A program made the position numbers and the translations under genes. A stretch of 64,000 nucleotides of DNA from Coix lacryma-jobi var. lacryma-jobi (Eukaryota > Streptophyta > Magnoliopsida > Poales > Poaceae), in contig CM019830.1 of the NCBI GenBank assembly GCA_009763385.1, positions 95,854,649 through 95,918,648 of the forward strand, written 5' to 3'. Positions 54,596-64,000 of the stretch are shown here, in pieces. The notes beneath the pieces were generated by a model that was given only the letters and a program-made list of their open reading frames with translations, made no database searches and was not told the origin of the DNA. How positions within the stretch are numbered: position 1 is the stretch's first letter; each line of letters begins with the position of its first letter.

Positions 54596-56503
54596 TGTTG
54601 GTAGTTCTTAACTTCACTAAAGATAGAGCTAGGCAACTATCCCCGGTAACGGCCCAGAAATGCTTGTTGACACTTGCTAACGTCGTTACTAGGAGTAGAC
54701 TATGGAATCTATCCCTAACAACGGCGTCAGAAATGCTTGTAGCAAGTCCAGTCACTATACCTAAAGGAGTGAAGCTAAAGCAGCTATCTACTAATGTCAA
54801 ATGGGGTTGTCAACCCCGACACTAGTAGGAGCTAGCTAGAGAGATTGCAATCTACCTAGAGGAGATTCTGCAAGCGCACAGAACTATCGTAGTAGCACTT
54901 CGCCTGGGAGTACCAGGTGTCGATTTATTTGATCCCAAAGGAAGGCTAGGGTGGGTATGAGTCGAGTCAAGGAGGGGATGAGAGTCGAAGAATAAAAAGG
55001 GAAAAGGAGAGAAGAGAAGAGAGGAGATGAAAGGCTAGAAAGAATTTATGAGTGGATAGGTAAGGATGAAATGAATGGTTAAGGTAAGGTGGATGGATAG
55101 GTAGATAGGGGAAAAGATAACTAAGGATAACTAATAACTAACTAATAACTAATAACTACTCCTAGATAACTACGAAGCAAGATAGGCAAATGCGAAATAA
55201 GCAACCAAGTTAAGTATAGTTTTATTCCTATCTTGTCAAGTACCGAGGCGTACTAGCCTTTACCACTGACTTAGGTTGAACGCTAGCACAACGAGCCTTA
55301 CTGTTAAACTAGACCAACTACGTGGTGGAATTCAAGGCGCACAGGGCTGTCACCACCTGCTTGCTACCACAGCTATCCGGGGTCTAGCCGTATCTGAAGG
55401 TAAGTCTATAACTAAGCACAACACCTAATTATATTCTAACTATCTCTATCCTGTCCTAGAATAGAGACACCCTTGCGGACGTCAGAGCAAATACTTGACT
55501 TAATAAGATAAACACTAAACTAACTAAGCAACCTATTGGCAAAGATCAAACACTAAGCACACTAGAGATTAACTACTATGGCTAAGTTAATTGAAATGTA
55601 GGATAGCTAGGTACTCAAGCAATCAATCAAGTATACTACTCAATACTGGTAAGTAGAATAAAGTAATACTTGAAATGATGAACTAGAATATAGTAAAGTG
55701 CTTGAGTTACAAGAGCAAAACCTGAACGGATATGAAGGAAGACTCTTCCCAACTCAGGACCGATTACTCGCACGCTTCCACTCTTGAGCTAAGCCTTGAG
55801 CAGCGCTTCCGCGAGGGCAATGAGGCAAGGATGCCTTGCTCTACTAGCTACCTACTTGCCTAAGCTTGGCTAAATCCTAAGCTATTAGCTCTCTAGCTTT
55901 AGCCTGCTTTCCTTTGCTTCTTCCTTCCTTTCTTTGCTTGAAGTGATGTGACGCCTCCAGGGGCGTATTTATAGTAGAGAGGTGGAGTAGGGGCTACTCC
56001 ACCGCCACATCATCGATCCGCGTGATGATGGATGAGAGCCCTTGGATCGTAACCTCCTTCAGATCAATGGTGTAGAAGAATTAAGAATGTGCTTCTTTAA
56101 TTCAACATGTGCTTCTTTGCATGGCAGCATGCATGATCCACGCCACTCCCTCCTGAGCCCTCCGATGCCACCGACCTAGTGATCGAGGGCTAAGATTTAG
56201 CCCTGGGGTGGTCACACGGATTAGTGACGTGGCAAGGGAGAACTTTGGGCGCCACCTAGGTGGCGGGCGCCACCTAGGGGTGGCGGGCGCCCCCCCACTA
56301 GGGCCCAAATGGGCCCTGGTGAGTGGTCTTGGCCCCTGGTGGGTCCATTCTCCAAATTTGGTCCAAATCCTACATTCAAATAAAAATCTATGGACATGTG
56401 GAATTTGGTTAGTTTGAAACCTATTTGACTACTTTTCATGCCTTTTTGGTGAATTTTTGGGTAAAATGTTGATGGTAAAACAAGTGTTTAAGGACCATCA
56501 ACA
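54596..56503 (-). repeat. Athila-2 5' LTR
   Basis: 1908 bp, nearly identical to 48758-50649. TATA box at 55966-55973 (minus). Modules at 54596, 54665 and 54738. The palindromic GGCGCCACC region near 56249-56293 is enlarged by one more GGCGGGCGCC unit than in the other LTR. Confidence 0.9.
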
Positions 56504-56508
56504 GTAAT

Positions 56509-56869
56509 CCGTGCCCTCCTTGAGGCTATAAAAGGAGGAGCCGGAGACGCCTCTAGGCAGGCCACAAGCAACAATCGAATGGCAAGCGGTCAGCTCAACC
56601 ATCGAACCAGAAACCTACAACTCGCTCATCCCCGCACGAGACCTGGGTCCAGCACCCTCTCTCGCCCGCTTGTATTCGCCCCTGTACAAGCACTTCGGTG
56701 CAAGATAATACAATCTCTTTCCCCCCACTGGATGTAGGGCCTTCTCTTGCCCGAACCAGGATAAACCGCCTGTATTCTTCTTGCATCACCACCCGAAACA
56801 GGGAGCACGCACACATAAATTCACTCGCCGGTGTAGACCCCCGGGTCCCGAACACCGACAGTTGGCGCG
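56509..56869 (+). repeat. Grande-like gypsy 5' LTR, right part
   Basis: Continues the LTR interrupted at 48757. TATA box CTATAAAAGG near 56524-56533; ends GGGTCCCGAACACCGACA. Confidence 0.75.
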
Positions 56870-56892
56870 CTAGGTAGGGGCTCCGCGTGTCT
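56870..56892 (+). promoter_or_regulatory. Grande-like primer binding site
   Basis: TTGGCGCGCTAGGTAGGGG one base after the LTR end, a box common in TAT/Grande-type grass elements. Confidence 0.7.
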
Positions 56893-58140
56893 CTAACGAT
56901 TTCCCGCAAATTGTTCTAGATGTGCAAATTCTGCGTCTCCACTCCCTCGCGGCACGGTAATGCGCCTCGGGAGCCTAGAGTTCATTACTCTAGCCATCGG
57001 CTACAACATGGCCCTCCTCCCGTCTGCATCGCATCTCGCGGCGGAGGCTCCTCAGCACTAGCCCAGACGCATCAGACGTCCAGAACGTTGCTCCCGACGT
57101 GCTCGACGGACGCACCGGGAGCCGACCACCCCTGGCCCTTCCCCGTAGTCCGAGGATGTTGCGCCACGCACCGACAAAGCTCCTCATCTGGCCGGGGCCA
57201 ACCAGCAACAATGCCAGAGGGCACCAACGGGACTTCCTCAAGGCCTAGCCTCGAGGCCCCGCGACGCCGCTCACAACAATGCTAGAGGGCGCCAACGGGC
57301 CTTCCTCGAGGCCTAGCCTCGAGGCCCTGTGACGCTGCTCGCAACAACGCCAGAGGGCGCCAACAGGCCTTCCTCGAGGCCTAGCCTCGAGGCCCCGCGA
57401 CGCTGCCCGCAACAACGCCAGAGGGCGCCAACGGGCCTTCCTCGAGGCCTAGCCTCGAGGCCCTGCGACGGTGCCAGCAACAACGCCCGGGGGCTCCTTC
57501 CCCCGGCATCTAGAAGAAAAACGCAGGACCATTCCAAACAAGGAGGAACAGCGTCCCCCTCGGTGACCAAAAAGCTATGTTCCTCTTTCTAACGTTTGGT
57601 TTTCCGTTCCGTTTCTTAAAAAGACCAATGTTTACAAAAACAACGATTAAAATGACCACGTCCATGTTTGCTTCATCCCGAATAAGAACCAGGGGAGCAA
57701 GGGACATGAATCGTGTCTTCGAGAAAGTGGACCGGGTCCCAGCCGCCTGATGCCTCCGACGGCAAATGGCACTGGCCCACCCGCAGAATCGAAACACGGC
57801 CCGTAGATCGAGCCCCTCAGGTTCGAGTAAAGGAAGAAACAAAGGCGGGCGCGCTAAGAAAAAACTCAAGCCAACTACTTTGTTGCTCCGTCTACCAGAG
57901 TCACGACAAACCTCGAAGGGCGGCTGACCCCCGAGGGTCATGCCAGAGCGGGCAAGGAGCGAACCTATCGCCTGCGAAAGGCTACGGTCTCCTTTGCCGA
58001 CCGCACCAAAGAGCACGATGTGACAATGGGACGGAAACACGGGGCAGAGGCTAAGGAAAAGTTTTTGTAAAATCAACAAGAAAGACGCAGTGTTCTTTCC
58101 TAGACTAAACTTGGAATAATCTAATGGGTATAGAGTGCGC
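56893..58140 (+). other. Grande-like element: leader, 70-bp repeats, no gag or pol
   Basis: Where gag-pol should be there is only a leader, a tandem array (57190-57490) and about 600 bp of unassigned sequence. Frames at 56920-57285 (plus) and 57510-58079 (minus) have no recognisable domain. Confidence 0.55.
57190..57490 (+). repeat. about 70-bp tandem repeats x 4 with CTCGAGG palindromes
   Basis: Each unit carries AACAxxGCCAGAGGGCGCCAAC and CCTCGAGGCC-TA-GCCTCGAGG, the latter being a near-perfect inverted repeat. Confidence 0.88.
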
Positions 58141-58149
58141 AGGAAGCCT

Positions 58150-58387
58150 CAGTCACCCTGGACCAACTCGACGGGGCCCAGGACATGGCGCTGCTGCATT
58201 CGCCCGAGTACCAACAAGACCTCCAATGGTACCACGTCCGACACATCCGAGGCCGACGCTTCAACGACGGCGATCTGGTGCTGCGTCGAAGGCAAGACAA
58301 CCGAGGGCGCCACCAGCTCACACCCCCAACAACCCCGACTCTGACTTAGAACATCAAACAGCTACGTCGTTTCTATCCCTAGAGCCT
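58150..58387 (+). pseudogene. integrase C-terminal stub of the Grande-like element
   Basis: Reads MALLHSPEYQQDLQWYH, FNDGDLVLRRRQDNRGRH, then an internal loss and LRRFYP with a stop. This is the extreme end of a TAT-type pol. Everything upstream in pol is deleted. Confidence 0.65.
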
Positions 58388-59293
58388 TGAGGCCCTGTAC
58401 ATTTCTCGTATTTTGTACAAACATCGCATCATGAATGAATAAAAGTTCCTGATTCCAAGTACTTTATTTTGTTCAAAACAGAGGTAGCCTCGACTCTGTC
58501 AAATCAGAGTCGAAACTCCCTCGGGGGCTGACAGGGGGGTAACTCCCTATGTTCCCAAAAAAACTCACATGGTTTTTACCAAACTTGACGTTATCTTATT
58601 TATCTATGCCTCAAACGCGCTTCACGACTAAGTTGAAGACACCTTGAGCTCCCTAAGGATCGAGGGGTGTCGAGACGAGAGTTCTCCTACGCCTCCGGGC
58701 TACGGTACCTCCACTCACTCCCACCCCCGAGGGTCCCGAGTCTGTGTCTAAAATTTAGTCAAAGCAAAACTCAGGCAAAGAAAAATAAGAAAACTCGAGC
58801 GCAAAGATGTTTGAATATCATCTCGGGCACTCACAACAAAGCCCTCGAAGGAGTATTCCCCACTCCTCCGAGGCCTCGGGGGCTATCAGGAGAGGGGTCT
58901 CCCCGACCCGACGTCCCCGAGACTTACGTTTTTGCTCGCATTCCAAAATTTTCCTAGTCTTGCCTCTTTTTTATTTTGTGCATGGGAAGGAACGAGCATG
59001 CGAAACCTAAAGGGTCACAAAAGACACCTTGAGAGTTGAATAACCAAGTCATGAGAAGCTACCTTCGTCCCCAGGCAGGAAGACTCCCTTGCCATTATCT
59101 CACCTTGAAAGGTAGCCTAAGTACCCTAAGGGTTTCCACCGAGATCCCTCCACACGCAAAAAGGCAAAAAGTTGGCAACAAGGAACGAAATGCGAAAACG
59201 TTTTTACATTAAGCCTCGAAGGCCGCGAGGATGTTCTTTCTTACAAAAATATCCTCCCACGGAGGACACAGCACAAGGGCTCGGTGGCTCAAA
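58388..59293. other. 3' region between pol stub and antisense gene
   Basis: No supportable gene. Possibly the 3' UTR of the antisense gene together with the 3' UTR of pol. Clustered CTCGG words only. Confidence 0.5.
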
Positions 59294-59778
59294 CTAACTT
59301 TGTCTCTCCTCTTGAGGCTCGTCCGCAGGAGCAGTCACCGGGGGGTCTTCAGGAGCTGAGGACGCAGCTGGGGGAAGGCCCACGTCCTCTTCAAAGAACT
59401 GAGCCAGGGCCTCCCCCGGGGCCTCGACGGCCTTGGTGAACTCCGCGATCTCCCGCTCGGCCTCGTCTTCATCATCCGGCAAGATATAGCCCTGGCTGAC
59501 GGCGCCGAAGTTGAGCCCATCATAATGGCTGGAGATCATGGCAAAGGCCCGCTTCACCACAAGATGAAGGGCACCGCGCACCCGGTCATTCACCTGACCC
59601 CTCAGGGCGGCCAGACGGCTGGTCAGGGAGCTCCCCGACTGACCATCTACTGTCCCGAGGGACGCGCAGGCCTTGGCGGCAGCGTCTTGCAGGGCATGGT
59701 GATCCGAGGCCTCAGCCTGGTAAACCGACTGCAGGGCGGCCGAGGCCTCCTCCGCCTCAGCAAGCTTCCCCCACAGCT
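59294..59778 (-). pseudogene. antisense gene exon 5 (C-terminus)
   Basis: After CTCTGCAG: ELWGKLAEAEEASAALQSVY, later VKRAFAMISSHYDGLNFGAV and SQGYILPDDEDEAEREI, and an acidic Pro-rich end; stop at 59294-59296. Confidence 0.72.
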
Positions 59779-59858
59779 CTGCAGAGGATCGACACAGCTC
59801 GTCAAAAGATCAAAAAACGCGATGAGGAAACCACAAGGTATACGGGACAAAAGGTCAC

Positions 59859-60246
59859 CTTTCGCCATCCCTTCCCACTTCTGGGCATCGGTGGCCAAGG
59901 CCTCAGCCGATTTCTGAGCCTGCTCCAAGTCCACGCTCAGGGCCCGCGCCTTGGACGCCTCCTCGGCAGCCTGAGCGCGAAGAGCCTCGGCCGTCTTCTC
60001 GGAATCCTCTAGCCGTAGCGCCAGATCCTTAGCCTTCTCCGCCTCCCGGGCGGCGTGCTCTTTGGCCTCGGCAACCACGACGGTCAGGTCTGAGCAGCGG
60101 AGGCTCAGCCTGCCCGCCTCGGTACTCTTCTCGGCAAGCTGCTTCTGGACACGGGCGAGCTTAGCGCTCGACGTCTGAAGCTGCTCCCAGACGTGGCTCT
60201 CCCGACGGAGGAAATCCGACTTAGCCCGGGATGTCTCCATAAGCTC
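59859..60246 (-). pseudogene. antisense gene exon 4 (coiled coil)
   Basis: Begins ELMETSRAKSDFLRRESHVW and continues as an Ala/Glu/Lys-rich heptad-like helix (LARVQKQLAEKSTEAGRLSL). Ends WEGMAK before GTGACC. Confidence 0.72.
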
Positions 60247-60327
60247 CTAAGGCAGATAATCAACCAAACATTAACCCCCTTTACGATGGAACGGGAAGAA
60301 GAGGATCGCCCAAACGAGGGTCCTCAC

Positions 60328-61013
60328 CTGGACGGCCCGAGGAAGGTCCCTTTCTACCAATGTCAAAGACGTCTTCAACGACCGCGTGAGGAGCGAGCCG
60401 AGCTGCCCGAGGATGTTCCAGTTTCCGGCCTCGGGGGCGTCGTCGAGGACGAACACCGGCTTGGTTTCGGGATGAGCTGGATCCCTCCACTCTACTCGAG
60501 GACCGCCCCAAGTGGGAGAGCGACCCCCAAGCTGGCAAGGGCCGAGCTTTCACCCTCTCTTCCGACCTCGGGCGCCGGCAGCCTCAGTGACGCGCTGGTA
60601 ACCTCGGCCTTTGCCTCTGCTTCCCCGCCTTTCGGGGGAGCCTCGTCAGAAGAGATTTTATGGATCTCCTCTGGCAAATGCGACCCTTGGGGCAGGAGGC
60701 CAGCCCCAGCCTCGGGCACAATGGCCCAGGACGGCTCTGCCTCAACCACCATGGTGGCCTCGACTTCGACGGTCGAGGCTCCCGGGGCTCCCTCATCCCT
60801 CGACGCCCCATAAGCAGGGGCCTCCTCTGGTGCCCCACTAGAGACCGGGGCCCCCTGTGGGAGCCTGACGACTTCGGGAATGACGTCCAGCCCACCGGAC
60901 CCCAGCAATGGTGGCGTCATGGATGCTGCCACCACCACGCCGCCGAAGGAGGTCGCCCCCGCTTTCAGCGCCTTCCGGGGGCGGAGAGGTAGGGCCTCCC
61001 CAGAATGCTTCCC
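60328..61013 (-). pseudogene. antisense gene exon 3
   Basis: Reads GKHSGEALPLRPRKALKAG, then an Ala/Glu/Pro-rich low-complexity part. After a frame change near 60490, PVFVLDDAPEAGNWNILG follows, and it ends LPRAVQ before GTGAGG. Confidence 0.65.
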
Positions 61014-61245
61014 CTTGCGACAAAAGAAGAAAAGACACACGTCGTGAAGAAAGATCCCCACACAAATGAACACGAGATGGGTAAGCGACGAATGCTCTCA
61101 CCCAGCCCTCGGGGCCCTCCTCGCAGAGGGCACGAACGGGGTCTGCAGCCACGGTGTCCCTGCAGGGGAACCCCGCGCGGGGGAGGTGGGAGCTCTGTCT
61201 CGAGGATCTTCGTCGAAACCCCCACCGACGGCGGCCGCAACTTAC

Positions 61246-61654
61246 CCTGATCGGACCCGTCACCCTCGCGGGGCGCAGAAGCCTCACCACCCGTGCCCGA
61301 GGTAGGAATAGGGCTCTTCCCCACCGCCTGCGCCCCAGACGCGCCCATCGCAGGGCTTGCCAACCGGACCGGCGAATGGTCCACGTCTGGGAACCCCGCC
61401 AGGGGCTCGGAGTCCCCCTCCGAATCCTCCTCGCCGTCAACATCAGAATCCTCCTCAGTGGGGGAGGACTCTTCCGGCTCGCCATTGAGCCTCTGTTGCC
61501 GCCGACGCCTCTTCAGGTCGTCACGGGCCTTCCGACGCTTAGCACGCCTGGCGTCCCTATCATCCTTTCTCTTCTTCTTCTCCTCGGCTAGGCGTCGCCT
61601 CTCCTCCCTTTCCTCAGGAAGGGGAGGTTTCGAGGCACTGACCCCCCGTAAACC
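61246..61654 (-). pseudogene. antisense gene exon 2
   Basis: Begins after TTTGCAG with GLRGVSASKPPLPEE. A highly basic run (REERRRLAEEKKKRKDDRD) is followed by an acidic one (SSPTEEDSDVDGEEDSEGD). Ends GSDQ before GTAAG. Confidence 0.7.
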
Positions 61655-61734
61655 CTGCAAAGAGAAGATAGTAAGGACCGACCACGAAAAAAGAAAGCTC
61701 CGCGGCAACACACCCAAAGGATCGATCCCCTTAC

Positions 61735-62670
61735 CAAACTGATGTACCCACGGAACGGGCGCATCAGAATACTGAGCAGCTTGTTCGCGTTCTTCACCTC
61801 CTTCACCGCATCCTTTGCTCGGCGAACGAGCTCGGGATAGGCGGGCGGTGACGCCCTCATCTGGCACCCCTGCGGGAGAGGCGCGTCGTCCCTCATCTTC
61901 GCCATGATCAAGGGCCGGTTCATCAGCGGCAGAACGCACCGCTGGTGGAACCAGGCCACGACCATCCTGACCGTAAGACTCGCCTTCCGTAGCCTCGCTA
62001 AGGCCTCGAGTAGCGGGTTGAGCTGAGTCTGCCTCCTCTCGACGACACCGTAGCTCCAGGAGTCCGGACGCGACTCGATGACATGGCCGGTGTATGCTGG
62101 CAGTAGGCCGTCGTCGTTGAGAAGGTAAAACTAGCCCATGCGCCAGTCCTTGTTCGAGGTGGTCGCCTGGGACGGGGTGTACAGGCTCTCCCTATGCTGG
62201 CGAATGCAGAGCACGCAACACCCCGACCTCATCAACCTCCGACCATCCGAAACCGCCTTCGTGAGGAATTCACCCTGGAAGAGGTGAATCCAGAGCTCCC
62301 AGTGGGGCTCGATCCCCAGGAAACCTTCGCAAACGGTCGCAAAGATGGCCGCCTGCGAAATGGAGTTAGGGGCGAGGTGGTGCAGCTCGAGCCCGTAGTA
62401 GGAGAGAAGGGCCCGGAGGAGCCGGCCCGCCGGCATTCTGATTCCACGCTCGTGGAAGGCGATGAAGCTAACCACGTAGTCGTTTGGGGGCCTCGGCTCC
62501 TCCTCCTCCGGACCGGGGGTGATCCATTCCGGCCTATCGGAGCCGGACAAGCCCCGAAGGAGCCCCTTCTGCACCAGCTCCGCCAGTCTCTCCGGGGAAG
62601 CGACGGAAGTACCCCATGGCTCGGCGGCGTCGGCCATCCCGAACGACAAAGGGGGAGGCGCGGACATCAC
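61735..62670 (-). pseudogene. antisense gene exon 1
   Basis: ATG at 62670 (MMSAPPPLSFGMADAAEPW). PF04195-like block in the first 180 codons. TAG 62131-62133 falls where the context reads RMG-stop-FYLLNDDG, probably a Trp codon. It goes on through FHQRCVLPLMNRPLIMAKM and ends YISL before GTAAGG. Confidence 0.75.
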
Positions 62671-62777
62671 GAAGGGAGAAGGTCACTTAAACTCTCTCTC
62701 TCTCTCTCCTTTTTTTTCCTTTCTTCCTTTCCTCTCAACCCACTACTCTGTCGCTGGCTCGGTCTCTCCCTCCTCTC

Positions 62778-64000
62778 TGTTGACTCTTGCTAACGTCGTC
62801 ACTAGGAGTAGACTATGGAATCTATCCCGTCAACGGCGCCAGAAAGGCTTGTTGGTACTTCTTAATGTAAGAAGTATAACTAACTATTCTTATGACTATT
62901 GGTAAATTCCGCAAGCGCACAGAATAAGTCAATTGTTGCACTTCACCCAGGAGTAACCAAGTATCGTATTTATTTCCACAGGGAAGCTACTATGGCAGAA
63001 CTAACACTAGGACTGCTATGAACAACAAGTGATTCTAGCAAGGTTGATCAAAATGTATGAATGGGGGTTGATATCTACCACTACTAAAAAGAAAGAAAGA
63101 CTAACTACTACTAAACTAAATCGGCGGGTTTGACCGATGAACAGATTAATGTTTTCCTACACACTTACGAACACAACTAACTTAGCAATAAAGATTTTAT
63201 CTAGTTCTTCGAACCGTACACACCCTCTGGACTATTTACCTCAGATGTGCACAACGAGGTTTATGATTTAAAAACTAACCCAACTACGTGGTGGAATTCA
63301 AGGCTCCCAGGGCTGTCACCACCTGTTTGCTACCACAGCTATCCGGGGGGCTAGCCACAAGCTAAGGTATAATTAGTCTAAGCACAGCGCTTACACTAAT
63401 ATATACTACTCTAATCTTGCGTCCAAAACTAGAGCACTGATTTCTCAGTGAAGAACCCGAACTAGATACAAACTAAATACTAAGTTATCTATGATCAAAA
63501 GCACTCAACAAGAACAATAAGTAAAGAAATTAAAGTAAATGCTGAAAGTAGAAGAACACTAAGATAAATGAAGAAAGACTTGAAATTATACCAGAGACTC
63601 TTGGAAGATCCTCTATTACAACTCCAGCTCTTCTCTTCTACACTCTGGCTCTCACTCTAAGTCTCTCAACTAGAGTGTTACTTCACCAGAGCTTCGCTTA
63701 CAAAAGAGTGGGACTAATGAGGTGAGGTCTGAGTACAAATGAGCTCGGGGGGTCCTATTTATAGCCTAAGGGACCTAGGGGGTACTTATGGACCTAGGGT
63801 TAGGTCAGGGGGGTGAGTGAGGTGGCGGGCGCCAGCCCTAGGTGGCGGCCGCCACCCCCCTGGCCGTTGCATCCACCGCCATTGCTTCTACGGCATCCAA
63901 GGGCTCCAGGGAGGCGGTTCCATGGTCGGTTGCACATCTGTTGACGCAAAACTTGGCACCTCGCGTCAAGAGCACACAACAAGCCGAACGAGGCTAGCTT
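62778..64000 (-). repeat. LTR of a third Athila-like element (partial, runs off the window)
   Basis: Related to the Athila-2 LTR. It starts TGTTGACTCTTGCTAACG and, after one PBS-like module, TGTTGGTACTTCTTAATG at 62850. It shares GTGGTGGAATTCAAGGC and GCTACCACAGCTATCCGGG with Athila-2. A minus-strand TATAAATA is at 63755-63764 and GGTGGCGGxCGCC repeats near 63823-63860. The other end and internal region are not in the window, so solo LTR or full element cannot be decided. Confidence 0.78.

Larger units (their letters stand above)
48758..56503 (-). mobile_element. Athila-2: gag-protease-only gypsy element
   Basis: Minus strand. LTRs at 54596-56503 (5') and 48758-50649 (3'), PBS 54570-54588, PPT-like tract next to the 3' LTR (50650-50664). 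The flanking 5-mers GTAAC (48753-48757) and GTAAT (56504-56508) differ by one base, consistent with an aged target duplication. The interior codes for gag and a protease and has no RT or integrase. A foldback MITE interrupts gag. Confidence 0.88.
59294..62670 (-). pseudogene. intron-containing antisense gene of a Grande-like element (putative gypsy-type transposon protein, Transposase_28-like)
   Basis: Five exons on the strand opposite to the element: 62670-61735, 61654-61246, about 61013-60328, 60246-59859 and 59778-59294. Introns have GT..AG ends and sizes of about 70-230 bp, and the reading phases agree at four of five joins. The first exon carries the signature of the plant gypsy-associated family PF04195: FHERGIRMPAGRLLRALLSY, YYGLELHHLAPNSI. 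The later exons are acidic, then coiled-coil. Function is unknown. One in-frame TAG (62131-62133) and a frame change near 60490 make this copy a pseudogene. Presence of an antisense gene in Grande/RIRE2-type elements is established; the exon model is my inference. Confidence 0.75.

Noticed and set aside
57510..58079. Minus-strand frame of 189 codons
   Set aside because: No recognisable domain and no splice or start context linking it to the antisense gene; kept only as a mention.
62778..62850. Simple PBS of the third Athila-like element directly inside the window
   Set aside because: The PBS-like box at 62827-62849 is followed outward by a further LTR-type end (TGTTGACTC at 62778), so it is an internal module of the LTR and not the active primer site.

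Overview
The window is a stretch of grass (Poaceae, probably panicoid) nuclear heterochromatin made almost entirely of nested transposable elements. Evidence: SIRE/Maximus-type Ty1-copia elements with about 2 kb LTRs, Athila- and TAT/Grande-type Ty3-gypsy elements, a FAR1-type Mutator-like element (MULE), Tourist, Stowaway, hAT and foldback MITEs, and a broken LINE. I found no host gene that I would defend. All identifications are by eye from motifs and repeat comparison.

Layout, left to right. 1-9645: 3' half of a SIRE-like copia (SIRE-A, + strand) in a tandem arrangement pol - LTR A - internally deleted tail - LTR B; it sits inside the 5' LTR of Athila-1. 9646-17127: rest of Athila-1 (+), with only protease remnants. 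17128-17972 and 30383-32684: an older copia (C3, - strand) with gag remnant, long GC-rich leader, PBS and short LTR. It was split by SIRE-B (17973-30382, - strand), a full-length element with 5-bp target duplication CTAGA, which itself received a hAT MITE and a Tourist MITE. 33207-37253: MULE with perfect 9-bp target duplication and a FAR1-like transposase pseudogene interrupted by a Stowaway MITE. 37263-37703 and 47207-47780: a LINE RNase H region split by a full-length TAT gypsy element (37704-47206, target duplication ATCCC, two 635-bp LTRs). About 47790 to 62777: a Grande-like gypsy element whose gag-pol is deleted but which keeps a five-exon antisense gene. Its 5' LTR was split by Athila-2 (48758-56503, - strand, gag-protease only). 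62778-64000: LTR of a third Athila-like element (- strand), running off the window.

Almost every coding region is broken by in-frame stops, short indels or insertions, so none of these elements could encode a complete product set by itself. The nesting gives relative ages: the LINE and C3 copia are hosts; the TAT, SIRE-B and Athila-1 elements came later; SIRE-A is inside Athila-1; the MITEs are later still. Two MITE insertions can be proved because an empty site is present in a sister copy in the same window.

The most unusual signals are not the coding regions. They are (1) a phased array of six to seven hairpins in the U3 of every SIRE-type LTR here, with stems that changed while pairing was mostly kept; (2) Athila-2 LTRs whose 3' end carries three successive LTR-end plus primer-binding-site modules about 70 bp apart; (3) a TATA box in the loop of an 11-bp inverted repeat in the TAT LTR; (4) three consecutive GGTGCA/TGCACC hairpins in the C3 leader; and (5) a tRNA-like segment with a T-run inside a Stowaway MITE.
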